Source of the DNA: CAZGLR01 sp964526635
Lineage (GTDB): Bacteria; Zixibacteria; MSB-5A5; GN15; JAAZOE01
Reading direction: 5' to 3'
Length of the DNA stretch: 39,534 nucleotides
Assembly (NCBI GenBank): GCA_964526635.1
Contig: CAZGLR010000015.1
Span: 1-39,534, forward strand
Within the stretch, counting starts at the first letter, position 1. Each line of letters begins with the position of its first letter. Below the pieces are notes generated by a model that saw only the letters and a program-made list of their open reading frames with translations, did not search any database and was not told the DNA's origin. The position numbers and the translations under genes were made by a program. Positions 1 through 8,592 of the stretch are shown here, one piece after another.

Positions 1-250
1 TGGTAAAGATGCTGTGCACTGACCCGGGCGTGATCTCCACACTTGGCGCATGACCCAGGTTATAGCGAATCAGGGCGCCAAGATTGGCAAACAGGACCGG
101 CCCCATCAGATACAGCGTGATAATCCCCAGCGTCACGATAATCACCGAATTCAACTCCATCGACCGCGCCGCCTGCCCCTCTTCACGGGCCTTGCGGAGT
201 TTCCGTGGGGTTGCTTGTTCGGTACGTTCTTGTGCCGGCTGATCCGCCAT
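1..250 (-). CDS. flhB: Flagellar export apparatus protein FlhB, N-terminal part (cut by window edge)
   Basis: This is the inner-membrane switch protein of the flagellar type III export gate; it changes substrate specificity from rod/hook to filament proteins. Only the first 83 codons lie in the window. Translation of the minus strand from the ATG at 248-250 gives a typical FlhB start: a charged stretch with ERTEQATPRKLRKAREEGQ, then a serine and the first hydrophobic segment (about residues 36-53). It begins two bases after the fliR stop (253-255), so the two genes are probably translationally coupled. The autocleavage NPTH site would lie outside the window. Confidence 0.93.
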   Translation of the reverse strand, partial: MADQPAQERTEQATPRKLRKAREEGQAARSMELNSVIIVTLGIITLYLMGPVLFANLGALIRYNLGHAPSVEITPGSVHSIFT

Positions 251-252
251 CC

Positions 253-1047
253 TCAGCTCACTCCGCTCTTCTGGTAAATTGTCATCAGATGCATCAATTC
301 ACGATCAAGACCGTTTGAAACCTTTTGCAGGACATAGGAAAACACCGGCAGCGAAATGCCGATCATCAACAGCCCCACAAAAATCTTGATAGGAAATCCG
401 ACGATGAAGATATTCATTTGCGGCATGGTCCGGGCCAGGATGCCCATGGTGACTTCAATCAAAAAGATCGTGATCATCACCGGTGAGGCCAGACGGATCG
501 CCAGAACAAAGGCAAACGACGTATACTTTAAAAACCACGTCCCGACCGCTCCCCCGGCATCAACCTGCCCCAGCGGAAGCACCGTAAACGACAAAGCTGT
601 CCCTTCGATAATCATATGATGACCATTGATCGCCAGGAAAATCAGTGTCCCCAGAAGAAACCAGACCTCGCCCAGAATCGACACCTGGGCCGATGAATTC
701 GGGTCAACCACGTTGACCATCGCAAACCCGATCTGATACCCGACTATTGATCCGGCCAGCCGCACGCCATAAAACACCACCGCAAAGACCAGACCGATCA
801 TCAGGCCGACAAACGATTCCCGGAGGCACAGCAGGCCCAGTTCATACACATTGGATATCTGCGGCAGGGGCGTATCGATATAGACGATCATAATGGTGAC
901 GGTCAGCCCGAGCGCCATCGCGATCATCAGGCGGCGGGGGATCGAACGGTGTGAGAAAATCGGCGCGGCGATCATCATACCGCCGACGCGCGTCATAATC
1001 AGCAGAAGCAGCTGAATCTTTTCACCACCATATGTCACCAGATCATA
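253..1047 (-). CDS. fliR: Flagellar biosynthetic protein FliR
   Basis: Integral membrane subunit of the flagellar type III export gate, in complex with FliP and FliQ. The protein shows the usual FliR opening (YDLVTYGGEKIQLLLLIMTR) followed by about six hydrophobic segments. The reading frame is open back to a TTG at 1095, but that TTG lies inside a sigma-54-like -12 element. I therefore prefer the GTG at 1045-1047 with AGGG nine bases upstream, giving 264 residues, close to the usual family length. The start is not certain. A 145 to 190 base gap separates it from fliQ, unlike the tight spacing elsewhere in the operon, which fits an internal promoter. Confidence 0.92.
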   Translation of the reverse strand, partial: YDLVTYGGEKIQLLLLIMTRVGGMMIAAPIFSHRSIPRRLMIAMALGLTVTIMIVYIDTPLPQISNVYELGLLCLRESFVGLMIGLVFAVVFYGVRLAGSIVGYQIGFAMVNVVDPNSSAQVSILGEVWFLLGTLIFLAINGHHMIIEGTALSFTVLPLGQVDAGGAVGTWFLKYTSFAFVLAIRLASPVMITIFLIEVTMGILARTMPQMNIFIVGFPIKIFVGLLMIGISLPVFSYVLQKVSNGLDRELMHLMTIYQKSGVS

Positions 1048-1089
1048 CACTTGTTCATACCCTGCTTTCGTGGTTAACGGAAAAACACT

Positions 1090-1107
1090 TTGCAAGGCCT
1101 GTGCCGG
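1090..1107 (-). promoter_or_regulatory. Candidate sigma-54 (-24/-12) promoter before fliR
   Basis: The minus strand reads CCGGCACAGGCCTTGCAA. The GG (1105-1104) and GC (1093-1092) dinucleotides have the same 12-base spacing as the site at 10941-10957. It differs from the sigma-54 consensus TGGCACG-N4-TTGCA at the first T and the G of CACG. It would start transcription near 1080 and drive fliR-flhB. Confidence 0.5.
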
Positions 1108-1240
1108 AATGAAACGGTAAGTTTACGGATGGTTAAGCTGTTGCTGGATATTGTATTAGGCTTTACGGGAAAGGCTCCGGCCGGAATCGTTTTCCCATAA
1201 ACGGAAAATAAGTCCCGGCCGGGCGGAATTTTGTGCCGGA

Positions 1241-1507
1241 TCAGGTGAGCATGGGGATATTTGTAATCAGCCTCGTCGTGAAGTCGACCAGGAGATTGAT
1301 CATCCACGGCAGAAACAGCAGCAGGGCAAAGGCCACCGCAACAATTTTGGGAATAAACGTCAGGGTCATCTCATGAATCTGAGTCACCGCCTGCAATATC
1401 GAGATTATAAGGCCGACAATCAGCCCAAAGGCCAGCATCGGCGCCGACACCATGAGTGTCAGAATAATCGCTTCCCGCCCCAGAGATAACACAAACTGCG
1501 GATTCAT
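1241..1507 (-). CDS. fliQ: Flagellar biosynthetic protein FliQ
   Basis: Small membrane subunit of the flagellar export gate. It has 88 residues, the normal FliQ length, and two hydrophobic hairpin segments (about 16-38 and 52-75). The family signature around LIISILQAVTQIHEMTL is intact. The ATG at 1505-1507 is preceded by AGGAG. It lies 12 bases downstream of the fliP stop. Confidence 0.95.
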   Translation of the reverse strand: MNPQFVLSLGREAIILTLMVSAPMLAFGLIVGLIISILQAVTQIHEMTLTFIPKIVAVAFALLLFLPWMINLLVDFTTRLITNIPMLT

Positions 1508-1519
1508 TATATATCGCTC

Positions 1520-2296
1520 CTATGCGAATGACTCAACCAGGGCTTTGACCACCAGGTACCAGCCGTCAACAAGCACAAACAGAAGTATTTTAAATGGCAA
1601 CGCCACCATGATAGGCGGCAACATCATCATACCCATTGACATCAGGACCGAAGCCACCACCATATCGATGACCAGAAACGGTATGAACACGACAAAGGCG
1701 ATCTGGAACGCTGTTCTCAATTCAGATAAGACAAAGCCCGGAATCAGAAGCCGGGTCGGGACATCATCGGCCGTTTGCGGCTGCTCCATTCCCGACAATT
1801 TGACAAAGAGCGCCAGGTCTTTCTCCCGCACCTGCTTGAGCATAAACGTCCGAATCGGTTCCATACCCTTCTTGAGGGCATCCTCCTGCGTAATCTGGCC
1901 ATCCAGATATGGCTTCAAACCGGTGTCATAGGCCTGATTCCCCACGGGCGCCATGATGAAAAAAGTCAGGATCAACGCCAGGGAGACTATCAACTGATTC
2001 GGCGGCATCTGGTTGGTTCCGATCGCCTGGCGCAGGAATGACAGCACGACCGCGATGCGAATAAATGAAGTCATCATCACCAGAATCGATGGCGCCAGGG
2101 TCAGGACAGTTAAAAGCAGCACGATTTGCAGCGCCACCGAGACATCCTCGGGATTCTCCGTTTGCTCTACGCCAAAAGTCACTTTCGGCAGAGACTGGGC
2201 TGCGGCCGATTGGACAAAGCCCAACACACTCAGCATGATCAGGCTGATCACCATGACCCCCAGCAGATAACGGATGCGACTATGCCGAACGGCCAT
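1520..2296 (-). CDS. fliP: Flagellar biosynthetic protein FliP
   Basis: Core subunit of the export gate pore. I chose the ATG at 2294-2296 because AAAGGAGG sits five bases upstream; this gives 258 residues. The open frame extends 15 codons further upstream but without such a site. A cleavable signal peptide (about residues 9-34) is followed by the conserved block TSFIRIAVVLSFLRQAIGT and by the C-terminal hydrophobic segments containing PFKILLFVLVDGW, all typical of FliP. The start overlaps the fliO 3' end by 17 bases, indicating coupled translation. Confidence 0.96.
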   Translation of the reverse strand: MAVRHSRIRYLLGVMVISLIMLSVLGFVQSAAAQSLPKVTFGVEQTENPEDVSVALQIVLLLTVLTLAPSILVMMTSFIRIAVVLSFLRQAIGTNQMPPNQLIVSLALILTFFIMAPVGNQAYDTGLKPYLDGQITQEDALKKGMEPIRTFMLKQVREKDLALFVKLSGMEQPQTADDVPTRLLIPGFVLSELRTAFQIAFVVFIPFLVIDMVVASVLMSMGMMMLPPIMVALPFKILLFVLVDGWYLVVKALVESFA

Positions 2297-2837
2297 ATTC
2301 GCCTCCTTTCTGCTTACTGCCGAAGAATTTGGCCGCAGCATTCCCCAAAAGTCCCGGGAAATTTTTTGGCTGGGTCTGCAACCGTTGACCGATTTCGGCC
2401 GGCAAGGATTCCCAGTCCATCTCGGTCAGAGTATTGATAGTGGTATCAGTGATACCCACCAGCACTGCGCGATCAGCCATTTTCAGCAAGCAGACCGATT
2501 TTTTCGGCGCCAGATAGGTATGCTCGATAACCTGGATAGTTTTGCCGCTGCCCGCAACACGGTTCCCGGCCAGCTTCTTTAAGATAAATACTGTACCGTA
2601 TATAAACGCAACGACCAGAATGAGTGTGATGAAAATGCGCATCAGCGACGGCAACACCGATTCGGTTACCGAGGCCGTGCTGCCGAAACCGGTATCAGCA
2701 CGCGCGGTAAACAACGTTGACGCGGCCGAGGCAGTCTCCGGCGTAACTCTGGTCGTATCCGTCGCCGCAACAGTCCCGGCACACACCACCAGTGCCAGCA
2801 TCAGTGCGACAACCCTGCAAAAGGTCCATTGTTCCAT
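2280..2837 (-). CDS. fliO: Flagellar export assembly protein FliO
   Basis: Membrane factor that helps FliP assemble into the export gate. The 185-residue protein has an N-terminal signal-like hydrophobic stretch, a single transmembrane helix at about 66-87 (IFITLILVVAFIYGTVFIL) and the cytoplasmic FliO core with the LAPKKSVCLLK motif. FliO is poorly conserved in sequence; the position between fliN and fliP and this motif make the call secure. Confidence 0.88.
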   Translation of the reverse strand: MEQWTFCRVVALMLALVVCAGTVAATDTTRVTPETASAASTLFTARADTGFGSTASVTESVLPSLMRIFITLILVVAFIYGTVFILKKLAGNRVAGSGKTIQVIEHTYLAPKKSVCLLKMADRAVLVGITDTTINTLTEMDWESLPAEIGQRLQTQPKNFPGLLGNAAAKFFGSKQKGGEYGRSA

Positions 2838-2855
2838 ACCCTACCTCAATCCAGT

Positions 2856-3548
2856 CTATTCCTGGGCCAGGCTTTTAAGCCGTTCCTCAGGCGACAGGAG
2901 CAGCGTGATGCGTACGCCGAAGTTTTCATCGACCACGACCACTTCTCCCCTGGCAATAATTTTGCCGTTCACCAGCAAATCGACCGGCTCCCCAGCCAGT
3001 TTATTGAGTTCCACCACCGATCCGGGTCCCAGCGTCAGCAGTTCCGAAATCGGCATCTCGGTCCGTCCCAGTTCAATCGACACCGGCATCTTGACATCCA
3101 GCAGCATGTCGATATTATTAGACCCGCTGTTGGGGGAGGGATTCAACTGTTGAAACTCAGCTTTACTCGCTCGCGGTTCTTCCATCTGTACTCCACTCAG
3201 ATCAGGAAACTCATCGGCATCATCCAGTCCGGCGCTGCTGTCGCTGCCGGCGGCAGCTTCCTGCCCCTCGGCTTCCAGCATCTTCAGCATGGCTGCTTCA
3301 GCATCCTCCTCCGAGGCATCACCGTTGTTGACCACCGGATTGAAGTCGTCCTGCTCCTGCAATCCGGAATCAGCCGATTCGAATTCATCGCCGGGAAGAT
3401 TTTCCAGGTCATCCATCGGCTCAGCTGAGCTGTCGGATGCGGACTCATCTGCCGGCGCGGCATTATCGGCATCGCCGCCTGAGGCATCCAAGGCATCCTG
3501 CTTCTGTTCCTCGTCGATCGAGGCATCAGGATTCAGTTCATCCGGCAT
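2856..3548 (-). CDS. fliN: Flagellar motor switch protein FliN, with long acidic N-terminal extension
   Basis: C-ring component that forms the base of the rotor and a docking site for export chaperones. The C-terminal ~80 residues are a classic SpoA domain (DVKMPVSIELGRTEMPI, ELNKLAGEPVDLLVNGKIIARGEVVVVDENFGVRI broken here only by my quotation). The first ~145 residues are a very acidic, Ala/Ser/Asp/Glu-rich low-complexity stretch. That makes the protein (230 aa) much longer than enterobacterial FliN (~137 aa). It does not look like the CheC-type domain of FliY. ATG at 3546-3548 with AAAGGAG upstream; six-base gap to fliM. Confidence 0.92.
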   Translation of the reverse strand: MPDELNPDASIDEEQKQDALDASGGDADNAAPADESASDSSAEPMDDLENLPGDEFESADSGLQEQDDFNPVVNNGDASEEDAEAAMLKMLEAEGQEAAAGSDSSAGLDDADEFPDLSGVQMEEPRASKAEFQQLNPSPNSGSNNIDMLLDVKMPVSIELGRTEMPISELLTLGPGSVVELNKLAGEPVDLLVNGKIIARGEVVVVDENFGVRITLLLSPEERLKSLAQE

Positions 3549-3554
3549 ACCCTG

Positions 3555-4547
3555 TTACTCCTTTCCTATTTCCGGCAGGACTTCTGTAATCATGAAGCCC
3601 CGCTTCTTACCGACCAGACCGGGTCGGCCACGAAACTTTCTCCGCGTTTTCACGAAACCGGCGACTTCCTGACTGATCTGTTGATCGGTCATAAGCACAT
3701 CGCCCAGTTGCATGGTGAGAAAATCACGGATACGCACCTGCGTCTGGGCCAGTTCTACCCGGACCGGCACCGACAGGCGCATCAGATTTGTGCGGTTGAT
3801 TTCCGTATCGGCGCCATCGGTTTTCTTTTTGGTCGCATCGATCCAGTTCTGGGCCGACAGCTTATTGATAATTCCTTCCAGCGCGACATAGGGATAGCAC
3901 AACGTCATCAAGCCGGTCGACTGCAACAACTTCAACTGGAACGAAATGACAATAACCGTCTCACCCGGCGGCACGATTTGCACGAATTGCGGGTTGGTCT
4001 CCAGACTCACCTGACGCGCCTTGATCGGACAGATATGCGCCCAGGCATCCTCAAGTTCTTTGTAGACCACACTCACAATGCGATTCATCAGCGATTTCTC
4101 GATGCCCGTCATTTCACGACCGGTATCGAGAACTTTGCCGCTGCCACCGAACATGCGCTCGACAAAGGCATAGGTCAACGTCGGGTTGAAATCGACAATG
4201 CACGCTCCCTCCAGCGGATCGGCTGTGAACGTGAACGTGCACGACGGCGACACCAGCGACATGATAAACTCGCTGTAGGTGATCTGATCAACCGACACCA
4301 GATCGACATCCAGCATCGCCCGTTGAATATTCGACAACACCGACCCGATATGGCCGGCAAAGTTCTCGTGCATGTTCTCCAGCGTCCGCAGCTGATCCTT
4401 GCTCACTCGGTTGGGGTGCTTGAAATCGTACACCACCACCGAGCGCAGCTTATCATCGGCGGATTCGTCATCCTTGATTACCTCGTCGCCCGACGATACC
4501 GTCGACAACAGGGCATCGATCTCTTCCTGAGATAATATCTTGGCCAC
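3555..4547 (-). CDS. fliM: Flagellar motor switch protein FliM
   Basis: C-ring protein that receives CheY-P and transmits the switch signal. The 330-residue protein starts MAKILSQEEIDALL, the canonical FliM N-terminus that includes the CheY-P binding peptide. The CheC-like middle domain (about 45-240) and a C-terminal SpoA domain follow. The start codon is GTG (4545-4547) with GGGGA upstream. Confidence 0.96.
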   Translation of the reverse strand: MAKILSQEEIDALLSTVSSGDEVIKDDESADDKLRSVVVYDFKHPNRVSKDQLRTLENMHENFAGHIGSVLSNIQRAMLDVDLVSVDQITYSEFIMSLVSPSCTFTFTADPLEGACIVDFNPTLTYAFVERMFGGSGKVLDTGREMTGIEKSLMNRIVSVVYKELEDAWAHICPIKARQVSLETNPQFVQIVPPGETVIVISFQLKLLQSTGLMTLCYPYVALEGIINKLSAQNWIDATKKKTDGADTEINRTNLMRLSVPVRVELAQTQVRIRDFLTMQLGDVLMTDQQISQEVAGFVKTRRKFRGRPGLVGKKRGFMITEVLPEIGKE

Positions 4548-4562
4548 GTCTGATCCCCGTCG

Positions 4563-5198
4563 TTATTGCAACACAAACTCGGTGAAATACACTGCCGAAA
4601 TATCCTTGGTATCCAGAATCTTCTCGACCCGGAGTTCAATCAGCTTCCGCAACCGCTCACGCTGCTTGAAATCCGACAATTCCGGCACCGACTGGGACGA
4701 TAGAATCGTGATCAACTGATCCCGAACGATCGCTTCCTTTTCGATTAAAACCGCAGCGCCCTCGCCGGTCTCCAGTTCGAAACCGATAGCCGCCGATAAA
4801 AAGCGTGTGCCACCGGTACCGGCCGGATTGACAATTATATCGCTGACCAGGAAAATATCGCCCGGCGCGGCGCCCGCTGATCCCCCATGACCGCCGCCAT
4901 GCGATGATTTCTTCTCCGGCTTGGCCGCATGCGAATCGGCCTTGCCATGGCCGTCACCGTGACCACCGTCACTTTCCTTGTGATCGGCAGCTGCACCATG
5001 CTCCGCATCGACTTCAGCCGATGCGTCGCCCTTGGAGAACATCGGCTTGACCACCATAGTCGTCACGAAATACGCCGCGATAATCATCACCAGTACAATC
5101 CCGGCATAAATGCCGTAAGTCATGATGGGCGATGACTTTTTCGGCGCCGATGTCGACGTATCATCGACTTCCATCATTGTTTTGTCTTCATCTGCCAT
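4563..5198 (-). CDS. fliL: Flagellar basal-body protein FliL
   Basis: Single-pass membrane protein that associates with the stator around the basal body. I chose the ATG at 5196-5198 with GGGAG six bases upstream; the frame is open for 27 codons more but those residues look non-native. This gives 211 residues: a short cytoplasmic tail, one transmembrane helix at about 26-48, a His/Gly/Asp-rich linker (GHGDGHGKADSHAAKPEKKSS) and the periplasmic FliL domain ending in a beta-strand (AVYFTEFVLQ). The His-rich linker is unusual and could bind metal, but that is a guess. It overlaps flbD by 11 bases. Confidence 0.9.
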   Translation of the reverse strand: MADEDKTMMEVDDTSTSAPKKSSPIMTYGIYAGIVLVMIIAAYFVTTMVVKPMFSKGDASAEVDAEHGAAADHKESDGGHGDGHGKADSHAAKPEKKSSHGGGHGGSAGAAPGDIFLVSDIIVNPAGTGGTRFLSAAIGFELETGEGAAVLIEKEAIVRDQLITILSSQSVPELSDFKQRERLRKLIELRVEKILDTKDISAVYFTEFVLQ

Positions 5199-5412
5199 CG
5201 GTGTCTCCCGACGGCGGCCCCGGGATATGATAGCCCGCGGCCGTCCGTTTGAATTCGGTAACCCGGCCGATAATATCATCGGCCGTTTCCTGGACCATGA
5301 TCTTCTTCCCGGTCACCAGCGATATAATCGTGTCCGGAAGGGCTTCCACAAACTCGATCAGATCGGCGTTGATCACCAGTTCATTCCCGTTCAATCGGGT
5401 TACTTTGATCAC
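5188..5412 (-). CDS. flbD: FlbD family flagellar protein
   Basis: Small protein (74 aa) typical of flagellar operons of many non-enteric bacteria. It shows the family pattern of a short beta-rich domain: IKVTRLNGNELVINADLIE, then TIISLVTGKKIMVQET. Function is not well defined. It is unrelated to the sigma-54 activator FlbD of Caulobacter. The start is GTG (5410-5412). It sits between flgE and fliL; motA/motB, often found here in other genomes, are absent. Confidence 0.9.
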   Translation of the reverse strand: MIKVTRLNGNELVINADLIEFVEALPDTIISLVTGKKIMVQETADDIIGRVTEFKRTAAGYHIPGPPSGDTDGR

Positions 5413-5425
5413 AGTCTATCTATTC

Positions 5426-7399
5426 CTATCGTTTCAGATTCACCAGTTCGTCCAGCATGTTATCCGACGTCGTGATGATCCGGGCATTGGCCTGGAATCC
5501 GCGTTGCGCCGTGATCATGCTGGTAAATTCCTGGGCGATATCGACGTTGGATGATTCCAGGGCGCCCGATGATATCGTTCCCGCCACGGTCTCACCCGCG
5601 ACACCATGAATCGCCGATCCGGAGTTCGCCGAGACCTGGAACATGCTATTGCCGGTGCGCAACAAACCGCCCTTGTTGTTGAAGTCAGCCACGATAATCT
5701 GAGCCAGCGTACGTGAAATACCGTTACTGAAAATGCCTGTTATCGTGCCGGCCTGATCAATCGAAATCTTCTCAAGGATACCCATCCCGTAACCATCCTG
5801 GTAGATGGCCGAGGTAGTAAACGGCGAGGCAAAGCCGGTCAGGCCATTGAAGGCCGCCGTGTCACCTGCCTGGAAATTAATCTCGACTGTCTCGGCACCA
5901 TTTCCCGGATCGAAGCGAAGTGAGTTGGCGCCGCCGTTGTACTGGAAGGTCAGCAGCGAACCATCGGTGTTAAAGCGGACGGTGCCGGTACTGCCTTCAA
6001 GCAACAATTCTTCGCCGGGCAATGTGACTTGCCAGTCCCAGAGGTTATCAGTTGTTGTTTTTGTGAATGTCACGATAACCGTATGACGGCCGCCCTGGCT
6101 GTCATAGGACGTAATCGACGTCGAATGCTGCGTCGGCGCAGTTTCGATTTCCAGTGTTCCGGTGGCCAATCCGTCCGGATTGGAAGTCTTGATTGTCACG
6201 CCACCTTCACCCAGTTCGCCGATACCCTCGGCCAAACCGGTCACAGCATTGACCAGCACATCAAGCTCGATAGCCGCTTCAGAGGCTTTGCCGGTTGGCG
6301 TAAAGGTATCGAGAATCTGGAAGGTATGATCCAGACCGCCAACCGATGCTATCCCCGCACCATCCAGTCCGAACATGCGATTGAGCACATTGCCGACCGC
6401 ACCATTGGAACTGGTAATATTGAACGAGGCGTTGTCACCGGCAAAGGAACGAGTCAGTTTGACTTCGAAGTTACCGACGCCATTGGCCACCAGTTCAGCA
6501 TCCACACCCGAAATCTGATTGAGATCATCGACCACTTCGCTGACGCGGGTATTGGCATCATACCCTTCCAGCGTCGTCGTGGTCAAACCATCAACAGTAA
6601 TCGTAAATCCGGAAAAGTCGGTCACACCCAGATCACCCAGGGTTGTATTCTCGGTCATACTGCCATACAGGTTGGCGACACCAGCCAGTGCGGTCGGATC
6701 AAACGTCGAACGCACCGCCTGTCCGCCGGGATTATACCCCGGATTGCTGTTGGTAATCTGTACGTTATGTCTGCCGCCGGCGCCATCGACAGCAATACCG
6801 GTCACCTGATCGATATTGGTCGTGCCGGCCTCAAATGATAAAATCCTCGCATCGGTCGCCGAGCTGTCGAGGTTATTGGCCAGGGAAATCGTCGTCGTCG
6901 GATTAGCCGGATCCTGCTGACCAAACGGCAAATTGATATCACCGATTGTTGAAACCGCCGGGATATTGCCTTCACCGTCGGCCATGCGTCCCTGCACCTT
7001 CATACCGCTGGCCGGATCGACCAGATAGCTTTCGGCATCGAAGCCGAACGCACCAGAGCGAGTGTAGTATTCACCATGTCCATCGGACAAAACGAAAAAG
7101 CCCGATCCCTGAATCGCCAAATCGGTAATCTGACCGGTCGTTTCCAAACCGCCCTGCTGATGCAGCGTATCGATCGCCGCTACCTGCATACCCAGACCGA
7201 TCTGCACCGGGTTGGTACCGCCGGAGATTGCCGATGGTCGCCCGGCGCCTTTCAGCGTCTGAATCAGCGCTTCCTGGAACGTCACACGGCCGCCTTTGAA
7301 GCCAATCGTGTTGACGTTGGATATATTGTTACCGATCACATTCATCTTTACCTGATGATTCCTGAGACCGGACACCCCGGAAAAAAGTGAACTCATCAT
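5426..7399 (-). CDS. flgE: Flagellar hook protein FlgE
   Basis: Structural protein of the flagellar hook. It has 657 residues, longer than the ~400 of Salmonella FlgE, because of an enlarged central variable region. The N-terminus (SLFSGVSGLRNHQVKMNVIG, then NNISNVNTIGFKGGRV) and the C-terminus (SNVDIAQEFTSMITAQRGFQ, then ANARIITTSDNMLDELVNLKR) are diagnostic of hook/rod proteins. Two ATG codons in a row at the start have GGAGG ten bases upstream. Upstream on the minus strand is a 103-base non-coding gap in which I see no clear promoter. Confidence 0.95.
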   Translation of the reverse strand: MMSSLFSGVSGLRNHQVKMNVIGNNISNVNTIGFKGGRVTFQEALIQTLKGAGRPSAISGGTNPVQIGLGMQVAAIDTLHQQGGLETTGQITDLAIQGSGFFVLSDGHGEYYTRSGAFGFDAESYLVDPASGMKVQGRMADGEGNIPAVSTIGDINLPFGQQDPANPTTTISLANNLDSSATDARILSFEAGTTNIDQVTGIAVDGAGGRHNVQITNSNPGYNPGGQAVRSTFDPTALAGVANLYGSMTENTTLGDLGVTDFSGFTITVDGLTTTTLEGYDANTRVSEVVDDLNQISGVDAELVANGVGNFEVKLTRSFAGDNASFNITSSNGAVGNVLNRMFGLDGAGIASVGGLDHTFQILDTFTPTGKASEAAIELDVLVNAVTGLAEGIGELGEGGVTIKTSNPDGLATGTLEIETAPTQHSTSITSYDSQGGRHTVIVTFTKTTTDNLWDWQVTLPGEELLLEGSTGTVRFNTDGSLLTFQYNGGANSLRFDPGNGAETVEINFQAGDTAAFNGLTGFASPFTTSAIYQDGYGMGILEKISIDQAGTITGIFSNGISRTLAQIIVADFNNKGGLLRTGNSMFQVSANSGSAIHGVAGETVAGTISSGALESSNVDIAQEFTSMITAQRGFQANARIITTSDNMLDELVNLKR

Positions 7400-7502
7400 A
7401 TGCGCATATCCTCCATATGCGGCATACGGCCCCTCCGCCCACGCGGAGTCCAGCCGATATAGCCATATCCATTACTCGTTATTGTCAAAATCCACAAATT
7501 CA

Positions 7503-7901
7503 TTACAAAATCACCGCACTGTCAATGGACGTAAACACGCCATCGCGCAGGTTTTCACGATCAAAGGCCGTGATAACCGTGCGATTCTTCACCGAGACCA
7601 CATAGGCGGCATCATCGGAAAGAAACAGCGACTCTTTCGATCCCTTGGCCTGGGCCTTGTCGATCGCATCCGACAATGCCTGAAGGTCCGATTCGGACAG
7701 TATCACACCGCGTGAATGAAGACGGGCGCGCGCATGCGCAGAAAAGTTGACATCCGTCGTCTTATCTATTGCCTGGTTCAGCTCGGTCTTGAACCCGGTC
7801 CGCGTCGTACTGCCGGATATGGTCGCATTTGGCCGATTAAATTCCGGCCGCTGCGTCCGCTCCGGCAGATTCACCTGCTGATATGCCGAAATCTTAAGCA
7901 T
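7503..7901 (-). CDS. Small flagellar operon protein (TIGR02530 / PF12611 type)
   Basis: A 132-residue protein found between flgD and flgE in many flagellar operons. It ends in the family core: SAHARARLHSRGVILSESDL, then a run with SLFLSDDAAYVVSVKNRTVITAFDR. The function is unknown; location suggests a part in hook assembly. AAGGATAGGCA precedes the ATG. Three bases separate it from flgD, so the two are one transcription unit. Confidence 0.85.
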   Translation of the reverse strand: MLKISAYQQVNLPERTQRPEFNRPNATISGSTTRTGFKTELNQAIDKTTDVNFSAHARARLHSRGVILSESDLQALSDAIDKAQAKGSKESLFLSDDAAYVVSVKNRTVITAFDRENLRDGVFTSIDSAVIL

Positions 7902-7904
7902 TGC

Positions 7905-8579
7905 CTATCCTTCCCTGATTTCATGCACTGCTGACAATGGTATCTGCTGGCCGTTTACCTCAAGAAAGGCCGCGCCCTGGACATACCGCACACCATCGAC
8001 CGTACCCTCGGTAAACAGACCCGGACGGAATGAATTGCCATCCACATTGGTCGCCTTTGCCGAGACTTTATAAACACCTTCCGGCAGAGTTGTCCCGTTA
8101 TCACTCAGACCGTCCCATTCCAGAAACAGATCGCCGGCCGCGGCATGATCGTGCGTCAACGTCCGCACCACATTGCCATCGGCATCAGTGATTGTCACGG
8201 TTATATCCGAGGCGGCACTGCCGAGCGTCAGCGCAATCCGGGCATCGGCGCCCGAATCCAGATACACCTGCGACGAATCACTGCGCACCACCCGGCCGAT
8301 CAAATTGGTCGCCGTGGTATTGTTCAGTGTCTGCGACAGGTAGTAATTCCAGTCGAGACTGTCCTCGAGATTCTTGTTCATATTCTCCAACTGCTCCAGA
8401 GAGGAAAACTGAGCAAGCTGGGCGACGAAATCCTCGTCACTGACCGGATCAAGCGGATCCTGGTACGACAGCTTGGTCACCAGAAGCTGCAGGAATTCAT
8501 CCTTCCCCAGCTGACCATTCGGTGACTTGGTCGAATTCAGCGACGATGGATTCACATAGGTTATATTTTCCAACTGCAT
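7905..8579 (-). CDS. flgD: Flagellar hook capping protein FlgD
   Basis: Scaffold cap that assists FlgE polymerisation and is discarded when the hook is complete. The 224-residue protein has the diagnostic N-terminal segment (GKDEFLQLLVTKLSYQDPLD, then FVAQLAQFSSLEQLENMN). The FlgD Ig-like/tudor C-terminal region follows, with GDLFLEWDGLSDNGTTLPEG. GGAGAG lies upstream of the ATG. Confidence 0.95.
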   Translation of the reverse strand: MQLENITYVNPSSLNSTKSPNGQLGKDEFLQLLVTKLSYQDPLDPVSDEDFVAQLAQFSSLEQLENMNKNLEDSLDWNYYLSQTLNNTTATNLIGRVVRSDSSQVYLDSGADARIALTLGSAASDITVTITDADGNVVRTLTHDHAAAGDLFLEWDGLSDNGTTLPEGVYKVSAKATNVDGNSFRPGLFTEGTVDGVRYVQGAAFLEVNGQQIPLSAVHEIREG

Positions 8580-8592
8580 CCTTTCACTCTCC

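Noticed and set aside
1452..4535. Long plus-strand open frames (159, 199, 203 and 284 codons) opposite the flagellar genes
   Set aside because: They lie antisense to well-conserved flagellar genes, have no recognisable domains and arise from codon bias on the coding strand.
7460..7488. Sigma-70 promoter before flgE (TTGACA at 7488-7483)
   Set aside because: No acceptable -10 box at 16-18 bases; the hexamer TGGCTA there is a poor match.
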